Shown piece after piece: positions 1 through 13,600 of a stretch of 64,000 nt of DNA. The notes below the pieces were generated by a model. That model was not told the origin of the DNA, did no database searches, and worked only from the letters and a program-made list of their open reading frames with translations. This DNA is from Pempheris klunzingeri. Lineage: Eukaryota; Chordata; Actinopteri; Acropomatiformes; Pempheridae. Position numbers and translations under genes: made by a program. The stretch lies in NCBI RefSeq assembly GCF_042242105.1, contig NC_092034.1:4707144-4771143 (forward strand), read 5' to 3'. Within the stretch, counting starts at the first letter, position 1, and every line of letters starts with the position of its first letter.

Positions 1-249
1 ACTGGAGCATCATGGAGAGGGCCGCCGCACTGCATGCTGTCAAAACGTCACCGTCACTTGGAGAGAAGTGTGTGTGTGTGTGTGTGAATGATACATGTGT
101 TCATTTGACACATCAGTGTTTTCCATTCCTTCTAATGAGAATATTTGGCTGTGCTGTGTAGTATGAGCTTATCCCCTTAAACTCCTCACGTCACCAAACA
201 CCTGAACTAAACCTGCTGACATCCTGCTGTGTGTGTGTGTGTGTCTGTA

Positions 250-283
<34 letters not shown>

Positions 284-570
284 TGAGAGCCCGTGAGCTT
301 GTTGCTTAAGTAAGGAGCTGTAAACTAGAGGTGTTTGATTCCACTCTAATGCTTTTGTTCTTTTTTCTTTCTTTCTTTTTTTACAGTGTTATTGTGCAGG
401 GATTCTTTTATGTTCATTGTTATTTCCTAAACATTGTTTTCTTGCTTGTACATAAAGACAAAAATGATCCCAAGTTTTATCTTTTTTTAATTACATTAAT
501 ATAAAAAAAGGAATCATAAAAACTTTGCTTGAAAAAAATACGGGAATAAATAAAGCAATTTTGAAAAAAA
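1..570 (+). other. 3' end (probable 3' UTR) of an upstream gene
   Basis: No convincing coding exon is seen. The stretch holds TG/GT microsatellites (about 71-86, 229-246 and 255-282). A tandem AATAAATAAA polyadenylation signal at 545-554 is followed by T/G-rich sequence (570-600), as expected at a cleavage site. I infer that it is the terminal untranslated part of a + strand gene lying left of the window. The gene cannot be named from this piece. Confidence 0.4.
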
Positions 571-1380
571 CGTTTCAAGACTTGTGATCCTTTTGTTTTA
601 TCACATTATAATGACAAAGCATGTCCGTTTTTATTGGCTGATAATGGTACTACAATTAATTATCATGATACTTGGTTGTTGGGGATGTGCCTTTTAGTCA
701 GAACAACAATTTCCATACGAACTAATCAATCAAGTCATACATCACGTTAAAAATACCAAACAGCTTCTCAAATGTGACAATTTGACAGTTTTTTATATAT
801 ATATAGAAAAATATGATTTGAAAGCTTCACCTTGGGTTCTGGAAAAGTGTAATGGATATTTTTCTTACTACATCTGAAGAATCAATACTTTTGACAGACT
901 TTTTAGTTTGAGAGAACTGAATAGATCTTGGAGCGCTTATAATTGATATATTTGTGTATTATTTCATGATAAGTGTTCATAATGTCAGAAAAATGCCAAC
1001 TGCCACTTTCCAGAGCACAAGGTGACAACTTCATATTATACCTGATTTGTCCAATCAACAGCCAAAAACTCGAAAATATTAAATTAATACAACAAATCCT
1101 CACATTTACGAAGCTGAACCAAGTGTTTTATATATTATATCTATATTGCAAATGAACTATGAATTTGGGTATCAACATTTTTGGCAATTAAATTTTGGTT
1201 GATGGACAGATATCAGTGAATTAAAACAAAAGAGACAATTACTGCCAACATTTTAAGATAACAAAGGATAAGAGAACAGAGGGACGGAGTTATTATTTAA
1301 CTCATCTTGAAAAACTTCACATTCATAAACATAAAATTGGTCATAACGAAAGAAATACTATATAACTGTCTTTTATTCTG
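571..1380. other. A/T-rich intergenic stretch
   Basis: No exon, RNA gene or clear repeat structure is supported here. The sequence is A/T-rich with frequent stops in all frames. It separates the poly(A) signal of the upstream gene from the first TOX4 promoter. Confidence 0.5.
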
Positions 1381-1389
1381 AAACATCAA

Positions 1390-1543
1390 CGTCCCACTTT
1401 TGCGTGATGAGGTCACTTCCACCTGTACGTACAATCCGGAAGCCGAAGCCTTGTTGTGATATTTGAGGAAATCAATTCTGGGCGAAGTTCACTTGCAAAA
1501 GTGGGATAAAAAACAAAATATTAATCAGATTTCGGGGGTGAGC
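1390..1543 (+). promoter_or_regulatory. tox4: Upstream TOX4 promoter and 5' UTR (P1)
   Basis: There is no TATA box. The block has a CRE-like TGCGTGATGAGGTCA (about 1401-1415) and an ETS-type CCGGAAGC (1436-1443), typical of TATA-less housekeeping promoters. It lies directly before the ATGGAG|GTAAGA mini-exon at 1544-1549. Promoter activity is inferred from position and motifs only. Confidence 0.45.
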
Positions 1544-1549
1544 ATGGAG
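1544..1549 (+). CDS. tox4: Alternative 2-codon first coding exon of TOX4 (Met-Glu)
   Basis: ATGGAG is followed at once by a strong GTAAGA donor (1550-1555). Spliced in phase 0 to the exon starting at 4668 it gives Met-Glu-Phe-Pro-Gly-Gly. From family knowledge, the common mammalian TOX4 isoform begins with exactly these residues. The exon is far too short to detect without that match, so the call rests on phase, donor strength and the homologous start. A chance ATGGAG before a donor is possible but less likely. Confidence 0.6.
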
Positions 1550-3689
1550 GTAAGAATAGCTGGTATTAGAAACTTTTGATATAATAAAAAAGATGTGATA
1601 ATTAATTGATTACAAGACACGATATTTGGTCGAGCGGATCAGTCGGTTGTCTCCTCTTTATTGAACCGGTTAATTTAACTTAAACTCATCTATAATGCAA
1701 CACACCTTTGTTTTCAGTCGCTCCTGGTGTTATTTAACACTCATACGCTAATGTAAAGTGTTTAAAGCGACCACTCGGCACCGAAACAACGTGTGTGGAC
1801 GTTAAATACCCATCCAGAAGTTGTAAAAGTGATACTTAAAAATAATGTTCCTCCGTGTCTTGATGAGGGATTACACTGGACTGAACCATTAGAGAGAACA
1901 GGGGGGTGCATTAAAAAACAGCGATAAAAAGCTACATTTACTAACATTTATTGATGTAAAACATAATTAATACTCTGTTTGACGACATGGTTTGTGTCTT
2001 TCGCGGCTGCACTTAATGTCAGACTTGTAAATGTTTTGTGAAAACTACAATAATCCTTTGTCCGGTTGGAATAATGTCGGGAGCATAAAGACAGACGGCT
2101 TCCTGTCGTGGCTTTCAAAATAAAATTAGGAAACATTAAAATCTGTCTAATGTCAAACCTGACCAAAACTAAATTTTGATATAGATATCTTACATTTGGG
2201 GTAATTAAAGAGGCATGACAAAGTACAAAGTCAGCTTATAAAACTAAAGAAAACAAGCAAAACAGAACTTATAATATGAATACTGACCTGAACAAAATAA
2301 TGTGTGGTATGAATAAGTCTATATTAACAAGCTTGCTGATTTTAGTCCTGTAAAAGACAAACTTTAATGACACTGTTTCTATATGACCTCAACCATATTA
2401 GCAGTTCTGTAGCCCAGCTCACCTTGTCATTACTAATTGGTCAACATGTGTACCAATATTTATGACCAATAAAGTCAACCCTGTTGATGTATTAGTCAGG
2501 CTTTAGTTATGATCAATAATAATAGTAATAATACTGTATTTGTATGGGACTTTTTAAAGCACACAGTTACAAAGTGCCTCACTTGAGGGACATACAAACA
2601 CAGATGCAAAAACATAACACATAGACAGTTAGTAATCCAACGCTGGGTTACCAACTGGTCAAAGTTCGCACCTGCCACAAGGGCCCCACAAACCCCAGTT
2701 GTAGTTTAGTACTTTGATTGCAAACGTTCTGGAAATTTGCTTTACTTTTAACGGTAGCAATGCTTCTGCATAATTCACTGCTTTAAATAACTAAAGATAT
2801 TGGTAATGCTATAGCTATAATTTTTGGTGTTGACTAATTTATCTGGCTAATGTTATAAAACCTATTTTGTCTCTTTGATTTAGTTTTTTAGTATTGCCAG
2901 AGATGGAAACAAATTTGGATTACAAATACCTGCTCATCAATCGTATCAAAATAAAATACAAAATACAGGTATGAGAAATAGTTTTTAATTAAAATACATG
3001 ATATTTGTAATTTTAAAAGCTAATACTTTTCACATTTTAGGCATTTGAAAAGGTCGATATATGGGTCTGACCTTAAATCCCCTACATTGAAAAGATGTGG
3101 TCTGTTAATTTCCCACAACATAGATCTGAAGTCGCCAATCAGGACATTTTGTTGTTGCGAAGCGCTTTTCTACTGTTGTATTTTAGTTCACAATAAGTGA
3201 TCTGTGTGACTCTGTGTAGATGGTGACGCTGGTAAACAATCATTTGCGAAATTCTGGCCAGATGTGGGTTAGGGTTTTAGGGGTAGGTTATGGTCAGGGT
3301 AAGTGTTAGAGGTACGAGATGACACGAACAAATCTTGCAGTTATGATTTAGACACGACCAACAATGATGTGATTTCTCTACAGTTTAAACGTGGGCATAA
3401 AGATGTGTTTTGTTTGAGATTAAAACGGCATATTAATTAATGTATCTGGTGCATTTCAAATACACAAATACAAACTCTTAAAGTATTTTCTTACAAGTTA
3501 CATCTTGTTTTTTCCATCCAGCAAATTACAAATTACATAAAAGCTCAAAAAGTGATTCACTCTCAATTGAAATACGGCGATTTTCTTGATTATTCTAACA
3601 CTTTTAAATATGTTGGTGTTTATTTTTTATTTTTTTTAATGCAGTTAACTATCTGATTTTATTTTGAAGTCAGCTTCGCTCAACATCCG

Positions 3690-4325
3690 GTTCCGTCCTC
3701 GTTGAACTTGACTCTTTCCGTGTGTCCCATCCGTGATCCGTGGCTCTGGATCCATTGAGCAGCCTGGCCCGGGCCAACACGAAGCCAGAAACGTTGACTC
3801 GGTCTGCCTCCCTCACCCCGTCAGAAAACCGTGAAACGATCATTGTCGGTCTCCCGGAGCTCTCGAGCAGCGTTATCATCCCGTTAAACGTCCGCCAGCT
3901 GCCGCCATTGATTGAATGTCGCGTTTGAGGACCCGACAGACAAACGGGCGCCAGACTGGAGTGCTGCAGCCTTGCGTCAAAGCCAGCTAAAGCTAAACCG
4001 TGGTAGGACAAGTCAGCAATACAGACCGGTACCGGCCACGTTACCTCGGTAGCTAGCCAGCCAGCACTCGGGTTATTTTTGGCACGGTTGCTGGCGCACA
4101 CATGCTCCGTTTAAGGCGTGCATCCGTGCAAAAGCTGTCAGTTTTTGGCTCGGTATTGGCTCGGTGTTTGGGGCTGCTGCTCCCACTCCTCTGCTATCTG
4201 AACCCACTTTAACCACACACACGTTTTCAAGCTCTGGTGAAATATAGGAGATCTGATTTCAGTGCGTTAACACCTTGAATTGAAGAGGGGCCTCATAGCC
4301 AACATATGAGGCCCAGCTGAAAAAG
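3690..4325 (+). promoter_or_regulatory. tox4: CpG-rich second TOX4 promoter and 5' UTR (P2)
   Basis: This is a GC- and CpG-rich island inside A/T-rich DNA, ending at the ATG at 4326. It contains GGCCCGGGCC and several CCGG and CG runs, and no TATA box was found. It is the expected 5' leader of the longer TOX4 isoform. A 143-codon frame on the opposite strand here is a by-product of base composition. Confidence 0.55.
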
Positions 4326-4563
4326 ATGGACCTGAATTTTTATTCGGATTTAACGGACGGTACCGGGCAGCACGACGGTGATCCAGAGTTCCTGGATCCG
4401 CAGTCTTTCAATGGATTTGACTCTGACAGCAAGGTGACTCTATTGTATGAATGGGGCACACGCTTTTACGCCTTTGAGCCAACTAAAGCCTGTCAGTAAA
4501 CGCATCACAGTGTGAATATCCCCTTACTGTCGCCTCATTGTTGCTTGAACATGGGGGAAAATA

Positions 4564-4614
<51 letters not shown>

Positions 4615-7600
4615 CCCTTCTAAATCAATAATCTTTTCCCTAACTTGTGCACCTTTTAATGATTCAGTTCCCTGGAGGCAGTGACAACTACTTGACGATT
4701 TCTGGGTCCAGCCATCCCTTCCTCTCCTCCTCAGAGGTAGGCCTTTACACCTTGAATTAAATGGCATTGAGTTTCTCCCTGACAGGTTTTAGTTAAACGC
4801 TGCGTGGAGCCTCCTCCTAGAATCACACAACATCTTCCAATGCATCGGAGTCATAGAGCCTAATGCCTCTTTGTCATATTAGAGCTGCTGCACTCACAAG
4901 TTTTGGGTTTAACGTGGATGTGAACGCCCCTCGGCTCGGTCCATCAGTCAAACCCAAACATCAGTGTCAGCGCAGTGCATTTTAATCCTCACACGACCAA
5001 CTCTGTGATCAAATGGCTGTCCTGATGGCACGAAAATGTGTTTATCTGAATCTTTAAGAGGAAAACACACACACACACACACACACACACTGCTGTTGTG
5101 CATTGAGTCCTTAAAGACTGGTCCGACCATCTGGGTGATAAAAATATTCCATTTACTGCATAATTCAACTATTTCAAATAGTATATCAGGGTTTTATCAG
5201 CTTTATTGACATGAAACAATCTTCTAGATAAAAAATTAAAACACAGTCTTATCGTTATTAAATAAGGCTTTTGAATAAGCACTGGTGGTAAACCATTTTA
5301 GCTCGAGGCACCTTAAAACAAAGCTGTTTCTACTTGTTTCACCATTTTGTCCGTCCTCTTTTGACCCCTCAGATTTGTGTTATGGCCCCTTTGGAGGGTC
5401 TAGACTATAAATGCACCACAAGATAAAATGAGTGAGGATCCCAGCGGCATGCCTCACCGCTCAATTTGTTTAATTTGGAACCCAAATTTTAGTTTTGCTA
5501 TTAGCTATAGTTTTCAACATTAACTTTACATTTCATAATTTTATAATTTCACACACTACAATTGTTCATGTTTTGCACAAAACAAGCGAGGAGAGGCCAC
5601 ATTTCCGGCCACCTCGATTAGGAAATAACGGTGCAGATTGAATATTTATTCATCCAGATGGTTAAAAGAGTCTCTGACGATTCTGGAAATACCTTTTTTA
5701 AAACAGCGTCAAGTGTTTAATGATGAGTTTTTAAGCATCAGGTGTTTTCGCTTTCATTAAAATGGATGCTTGGCTCTGTGACTTGAATTTAATAGTTAAA
5801 CATTAGAGGCACATTCAGGCTCGTGCAGCACAGTGTGAAATCAGCATTAACCACCGCTGCCTAAACTCAGCCGTCTCTAACGTAATATCTAGCAGTTTTG
5901 GCTGATTATGTTGTCTAGCTTTTCAACCTTGTTCATGTTATTCTTTTCAGCTTTGATGGATTCTTTGTAATGTGAGTTAAACAAAATGAGGGTTTTTGTT
6001 CTGTATGTATGAACCATTTACTGTCAGTGTCATGAGTACATATAAAAACGGTTTTACTGCCACAAATATGACATTTGTAATCTACTTCAACGTGAACTTA
6101 CTGACATACTCACATTTTTTAGTGCACCACTAAACCCATTGACCTCTTCAACCTCGCTGGATCTGCTGGTGGAGTATGAATTATTTATAAATACTTTATA
6201 TTTCACACCCCCTCCTACTTAAATTCACCCTTTTTTATTAATGCTTTCACTTAGGAAACTAGTTTTTTTTTTTTTTTTTCTACCACAGGGAGTGAATCAT
6301 CAAAACACCACGGCTGAATACAGACCTAAAAAACTGACTCATCTAAAGAGTTTGTCAAACTGTGGGACGGCGGGGGGGTTTTACCGTGACGCAGCTGCAG
6401 ACACATGATGCACATGACGAGTTTGATGCCATCATGTTGCATGATAAAAGTTTTTTAATCTCTTCGGTGCTGTTTTACTGTCAGAATAGACCAAATGATA
6501 GAATATTATAGATGGAGGAACAAACTTCAGCACTTCAAGCAGTGGAGTAGATCAGAAAAACTGCTTTTATATTAATTATTGAAATAAATACGGAAATATT
6601 TGAACTAACATACAGTTACAATAAATTAAGCACAGTTTTGTCGATATTAAACAGTGTGCCATCTCGTAGTCCGTGACAACAGCACGAAATTACCTCTCAG
6701 TTCTCTAGTTTGGAAACAATAAGAATTAAATACAAATAGTACAACAAAATAAAATGAATTACAAATTTAAGGTGTATGGAGGCCCTAAAGTCCCAACTGT
6801 GATTTTAATGTTGTCCATGCAAGATCATTTATTAGAAAGTCATATATGCAGTACGTTCCAATTATTGGTGGTGTTGCACAATTTTACGTGACATTTCCGT
6901 TTTTTTGTTTTCGTTGCGTTTGTGAGCCGCATTTTAATGTGGCTGCTGAGGCGGAGCTCATTTTAACCGGCTTATATGCTCGCACAGATCACACCGGCGG
7001 CACAGCGACTGCCGCCCACCCCGATGTGCGCGAAGGTCCGATCGTCGCTTCTTGCAGCTTAACTGAAGTTTCTCCCCTGTTTTTGGAGCTACCTCCTCCA
7101 CCGTGGAGCTGGTAGCGAAGTTGGTTACACTTTCAGCCATGCTGGTTATCGCTCTATTGCCAATATCACAATATTAATCATGCTAAAAATATCCGTATCA
7201 TCGTGAACAATATGATACAGCACACCAATAATCTACGCGCTTGATAAGATTTGAGAGCAGTGTCACATTACTTAAACATTCAAACCATTTCATACTTTAG
7301 TTCTAACCTGTCTAAAACAGTCCAAACTTGCAGTGGTAGATTTGTGCACATATTTTTAGGTCACCAGCATTCTCACTATGTGCTGCCTATGATTCACCCT
7401 TCAGCACATGGTGCAGCTGAGGGTGGTCACACGCTGCGACAGTTTCGAGCTTGAATGGCCGTCTGCACCAAGAAAGATAAGTGTGATGACAACTAGAAAT
7501 GTATCGTTTCAAAAGTCACGTCGAGTGGACAGCGGAGTCCACACCACCATTATGACGCCGAATGATATCGTCGGGATCACTTTCAGAAAGATTTGATGAA

Positions 7601-10600
7601 TGAGAGAAACGCTGACAGCCAATCACAGTCCGTTGTCCTAAGCTGCCGACAGAGCCGGAGCCAGACATATGGACGATGTGCAGCGTACACCGTTCCCCAC
7701 ACATGAGCTGGCGTGAAATGATGAGGTGGACATGAAATGAAAGGTCAGATATCAGCACGATGATGGGTGACAGATTAGTGTTATAGCTGCTGGAAATTGC
7801 AATGGTCGCGCATAATGAAAGCTGCTCTGGTGCCGTGGGGGAACCCTCGCAGATGGACAAACGAGTGGTTAAATTGCACTTCTGCGTTCTTCTCACTGAC
7901 CGGTCTAATGAGTGTGCAGTGGACACAGGTATCAGTATGCTAACAGCTAATTTAAGGCGTTGTTATGCTCATTTGTGGTGAACTGTGGGAGGTGAAATGA
8001 GGCTTGTGCATATGCGTCTGGCTCCACATTGAGATTTATAAAACAGAATCATGCGTACACGCAGCTGCAAAAAGCATGTGTCTGCACATTTCTATCTTTG
8101 TGGTGTGGCATACGGCCAGTTTTAGTTGTGAATCTACACAGTTTTATGCCTTTGTCCCCTGCAGTGTCCCCTTACAGAGCGTAATCATTCATCAGGGTAG
8201 ATGCTCCTAACGTTATTTTTCTTGGCGAGGGCGGCCCTTGAATTTTGTTTTTGTTTTTGGGTGCACGACCAGGGGCCTGAATCGCAAAGCAAGCGGAGCG
8301 TTGTCCTGCTTCACTTAGTCATCTGTGATCCTGGATAACAAGGCAAATTATCAATTAACTCAGGAGTTTCCAATCCAGCTTTGAGCTGAAAATGACCCGG
8401 TGAGAAAGAAAGGGTTGCGCTGGGTTTCTAACACAAGACAGAATGAGAGCGTCCTTGCAAAACAATGCGGCACAATAATCATTTTATCTTGCTTTTATGA
8501 TAATTGGAAGCCAAAATTGTGATTGAAAATAAAACTTCCAGAAGACCTGAGTTAAACCCAAAGCTTGCGAGAAGACCCGCTAATGTTGTGCTGTGACAAA
8601 GGCTCCTGAACACCAAAAGAAACTTTCCACGCGTGACTCGATCCCTCCTGAGTATTTTAGAGATATTTCCAAAATACTTCTTCTGCGTTTAAGGAAATTT
8701 TGACTTTAATCCTCTCCCAACTTAATTGTGGCTCTCTTGCCTTCCTTTCCAAATAGTTTTTTACTCTTCTCACATTTCTCACAAATGTGTTTTCTCTTCT
8801 CCTCCTCCATCTTTGCTTTTCTCTCCACTCTTCTTTTATTTCCATCGTCTTCTCTTTCCACTTTTGCCTCCGGCTCCATCCGCCCTCCAGACGTTCCACA
8901 CTCCCAGCCTCGGCGATGAGGAGTTTGAGATTCCTCCCATCTCCTTGGATCCAGACTCGGCCCTCACCGTGTCCGATGTGGTTTCCCATTTCGGGGAGCT
9001 GTCCGACACGGGGCCCTCCGACAGCGTGGTGGTGCCCGGGAACGCCGTGGTCGAAGGGGACGACCCCTCGTTCGCCTCCACTTTCGTCAACGCCCCCTCA
9101 CAGGGATTGGAGCACCTGAGTCTGGGAGTCATCAACCAGTCGGGAGGAAGTGCTTTGCTGGGATCGTCTCTGGGAATGGTGAGGAGTCCGGGACCTTTCC
9201 GACGCTTATCTCAGCATCAAACACTAGTTTAGTTCACTCATCTTCTCTCCACCCCCAGGATCTCGGTCACCCCATCGGCTCTCAGTTCAGCAGCTCGTCC
9301 CCAGTGACCATCGACGTCCCGCTGGGTGACATGAGCCAGGGCCTGCTGGGGTCCAACCAGTTGACCACTATTGACCAGTCAGAGCTCAGCGCTCAGCTGG
9401 GGCTCGGCTTGGGCGGCGGGAACATGTTGCAACGCCCCGAGTCGCCTGAAAATCCACTGTCGGCCACGGCATCGCCCACCAGCTCGCTGCAGGATGACGA
9501 CATGGACGACTTTAGGAGGGTAAGTCTTGAAAACTATTGTTGTTATTCATTTTTTTGATTAATGAGGTCCTACATGAACAGAATTCAACAAAAGGGGAAA
9601 CAGAATTGATAATAATTAGCCAACCACACAGCTCTAAAGACATTTTTTAGTTAAACTCATGACCTAATGAGAGAGAGGTTTTATTTTTATCTGTATATTT
9701 GATTAGTTTAGGATTTGTTGTAGCTTCTCTGTACTGATGATGAAAGGAAACGTCCGCTGACAACGACTTTTTGCATAAAAATAGGTTTATTACAAAAAGA
9801 TCAGTTGTCTAACAGGCGCCACGGTTGCCTGGAAAAACGTAAAGCCAATTCTATGTCTCGTACAGACAGCGTAACCCCTGGTCGAATTTGCGTCTTCCCC
9901 GAGCTATTCTTCCGATCACCTTTTTATACCGTTATGAAAGCTTATCTCACCATATGGTTTCCACCAGTATCAAGACCCCCCCTTTGTCCAAATACAGAGG
10001 AATGCATAGTTAATGTCATGTAATGGGAATTCATCCAACAGCACCATGTCCTTATATGTTAAGGTCTCTCTTGGGAATTCATCCAACAGTACCATGTCCT
10101 TATATGTTAAGGTCTCTTGGGAATTCATCCAACAGTACCATGTCCTTATATCAACACATACCTCTCTTACATAAACATCCACAGAGAGGACACACACATA
10201 TAACATATAAGATACACATAACATATCAGATACCACAAGTTCCTTGTTATTGAAGCAGGATTTACATTTACATTCTAACATGCATCTTTCCCATCCCCTC
10301 CAATCAGAGCGTCCTGGTTGAATCTCCGGTCTCCCTAGCAGTCTCTCCCGGGGTCATCTCCCTTGATCCCTCCCTGTCCGAGTCCCCGCTCTCTGCCCCC
10401 GCCTCCAGCGTCTCTCCAGCTATCAGACGGAAAGGAGGAGCGGGACGAGTGAAGAAGGAGAAGATCAGGAAAGACCCCAACAAGCCTCAGAAACCTGTGT
10501 CAGCCTACGCGTTGTTCTTCAGGGACACGCAGGCCGCTATTAAGGGGCAAAATCCCAACGCAACATTTGGGGAAGTGTCGAAGATTGTGGCCTCCATGTG

Positions 10601-13600
10601 GGACAGCCTGGGGGAGGAGCAGAAACAGGTGAGGGGAAAACAGAGGAAACTCTTGGCTCGATTCCCCAAGTTTTAAATGTTCTTATGCTTATTCATTTAT
10701 CATTCAGGTGTTTTTAGTGTGGGAACTGTTCAGATGCTTATTGAGTTCCACATTAAGGAAATATGACATAATTGCAGAAATGTTTTTATATTTGAAATCC
10801 TACAGAAGTGATAACCATAACAGCTGATATACTGTAAAAACAAAAGACTCCGTACGATACTCTTTGCACAATGAATATTTTACACATTTCTGCACAAACT
10901 ATCCAGATTTCAGTTAAAAAAATGTATTTTGTTTTTATATTTTTTTTCATATTCTTATTGTATTTCTATTTCATATTTGTGTTTCTTGACTTGCAGTACT
11001 TGTTTTTCACTTCTCTGTGATTTTATTGCATGCACCTATACAAAAAAAGCAAATCCCTTGTATTGTGAAAACATACTTGGTACCAAATTTGATCCTGAAA
11101 CACTAATGACAGAGGACAACTGACCCTTTTTTTCAGGTTTACAAGAGGAAAAATGAAGCGGCAAAGAAGGATTACTTTAAGGCGTTGGCGGAGTACAGAG
11201 ATGGTCATCATTCTCAGGTGAGCTCCTCTGATTGGTCCGTTTGACTCTACTGGCTGAATGTGTGGAAGTCTATGAGAAAATGACCCAACTTCTCTTGATT
11301 TATTACTTTCTAATTCACTTACGGTCTCAATCAGTAGTTTGAAGTCTTCTTCAATACAGCTTGGTGTTCATGTTGTAAATTATGGTCCCATTTAGAGTAA
11401 AATAGACAATAAAGCAGGTGCTGATTTTAGGGCAGGCCTGCCCTGTGACTAGCCAATCAGAGGTGGGAATGCCTAGATGTAACCAATCAGAGACAGGATC
11501 TTGTGGAAGATGCAGAATGAACGTCACTTGTGGCTCCAAAACCAAGATGACGACGCCCATGAAGCCAAACTGGAGGCTTCAAAGCGGCAGTGCACAGACC
11601 AAACGTCCTGTTCTTATTCTCAGTCTATGTAATAAACCACAGAAACCAGTAAAACTGACTCAGTAAAACACAGTTGTTTCAGGCAAACCTCCACATTTGA
11701 TGAAAACATCATGAAGTGTTTAATTATCTTCTGTATATAATAGCAGATGACACATTCTAACATGACTTCTTGTGCGTCTTTATTGTTTTCATCCATCCTC
11801 TCTTCAGGCTCCTATTGAAGTCATGGACACGGCCCCATCGCCTCCGCCTCCAGTCCCGTCTCCCTCCGTCACAGCCACGCCTGTCAACACCTTAGCCGCT
11901 CGCTCCACCAGGTCACAGCACTACAACCCCGAGGAGAACACCATCACCAACATCTGTACCTCCAACATCATCCTGGACCTGCCTCAGGTCACCACACGCT
12001 CCCGCACTGGTGCCACCAAACCCCAACCGCCGCCCGCTGCCACCCCTCCGAACCCCCCCACTGTCACCAAGATCATCATCAAGCAGACGCAGCTGCCCTC
12101 TGGCGCCGTGTCCGTCACGGCGACGCCCGCCTCCTCGCCTCGCCAGCCGCCGCCGCTGCAGCAGATGCAGAGCACCCCTCCTCCGCCTCGGCTGCAGCAG
12201 ATGGTGCACGCCCAGGCTCCTCCACCTCTGCAGGCCAAACCACGAGGCGCCGCCACAGCTCCACCTCCGCTGCAGATCAAGGTCGTCCCGTCGTCACGGC
12301 AGTCGGACACAAACGCGCCAATCATTGTGACGTCAGCCAGTGAAACACCGGCATCAGCGTCCTCCTCCGGTCTGACGGTGGAGGTGGGACGGTCTGCTGA
12401 TGTGGTCTCAGGAGGAGAGGAAGTGGCGGAGGCAGAGGAAGGAGTAAGCTCAGCATCACTGACGCGCAGGACATACTGTTACATTCATTCTGTTTTTCAT
12501 TGTAAACGTCTGTATTTCTCTTTTTGTCTTGTTTTGTCTCTCAGATGGAGGTTGAGGTGAACGTTGCCCCCGTCCCGAGTGTGACTCCCACCGCCAGCCG
12601 CAACATTTGCGTGCGTGCCGGCTGCACCAACCCTGCGGTGGAGAGCAAAGACTGGGACAAGGAGTACTGTAGCAACGAGTGTGTCGCCACACACTGCAGG
12701 TGTGTACACCAGAGCCCATCATCAGCTCATGTGTCGCTACAGGTCCTGAAGTTACAAGTGTTGTTTGAACTGAGAAGCTTTAACGAAGGGCTGCGACTGA
12801 TGACTATATTTATTGTCGGTTATTTTCTCAATTAATCGATAAGTTGTGTCATCTGTAAAATATCCGAAAATGACATCATGTTTTGTCCACAACCCACTGA
12901 TATTCAGTTTAATGTCACAAAGGAGTGAAGAAACCAGAAAATAGTCACATGTAAGAAGCTGACATCAGAGAATTTTGGACTTTTCCTTAAAAATAATGAC
13001 TCAAAGTTATTGCGTGTCAAAGTAATTTGCGATTGATTAATGACCGCTAATCAATTAATAGCAGTAGCTCTACTTTAAAGGCCTCTCATACAATAACATC
13101 AGATAGAGAAAACGCATCAAGCCCTTAAAATTAGGAACCCCGTGTATACTCACACAATGTGATGACACCGGTTTACTCATGACGATAAAACCCCTCATGA
13201 AAGCACACAGCCACTCGATGGTCCCAGCCAAAATATAAAAGACAATAAAGAAGGTAAAATATGTATATTGTATATAAGTATAGAAATGTGTGTAGTATGC
13301 GTACTGCTGTACTCTCTGTAGAATCGGATATAACCTGGAATACTGCAGCATGTAAACACCTCACTCGTGTGTGCTGGTGTGGTATAAACTCTGGTTGTGT
13401 ACCAGTTCTGTAAAACAACAAATGATGATAAAATAATGATCAAAACTCTGAAATGAAGGCAAAAGTCTGACACTGGTAACTTCCAGCTGCTTTTTTTTTT
13501 ATTATTATAATCTGGTGCTCTAAATCTTCTGCACAATTACATTAATATATATATATATTTAAGAAATTAAACTATCCTGCTGTCGTTATTTTGTCTCCTG

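Noticed and set aside
3670..4101. 143-codon minus-strand frame
   Set aside because: It lies in the CpG-rich TOX4 5' leader, shows no domain, and is explained by GC-rich composition.
7516..7926. 136-codon minus-strand frame as a gene
   Set aside because: No splice sites, promoter or known domain; it sits in a TOX4 intron in repeat-like DNA. It is kept only as possible transposon debris.
11984..12330. Antisense and shifted frames over TOX4 exon 8
   Set aside because: They are shadows of the proline/glutamine-rich coding exon; the sense frame matches the TOX4 family.
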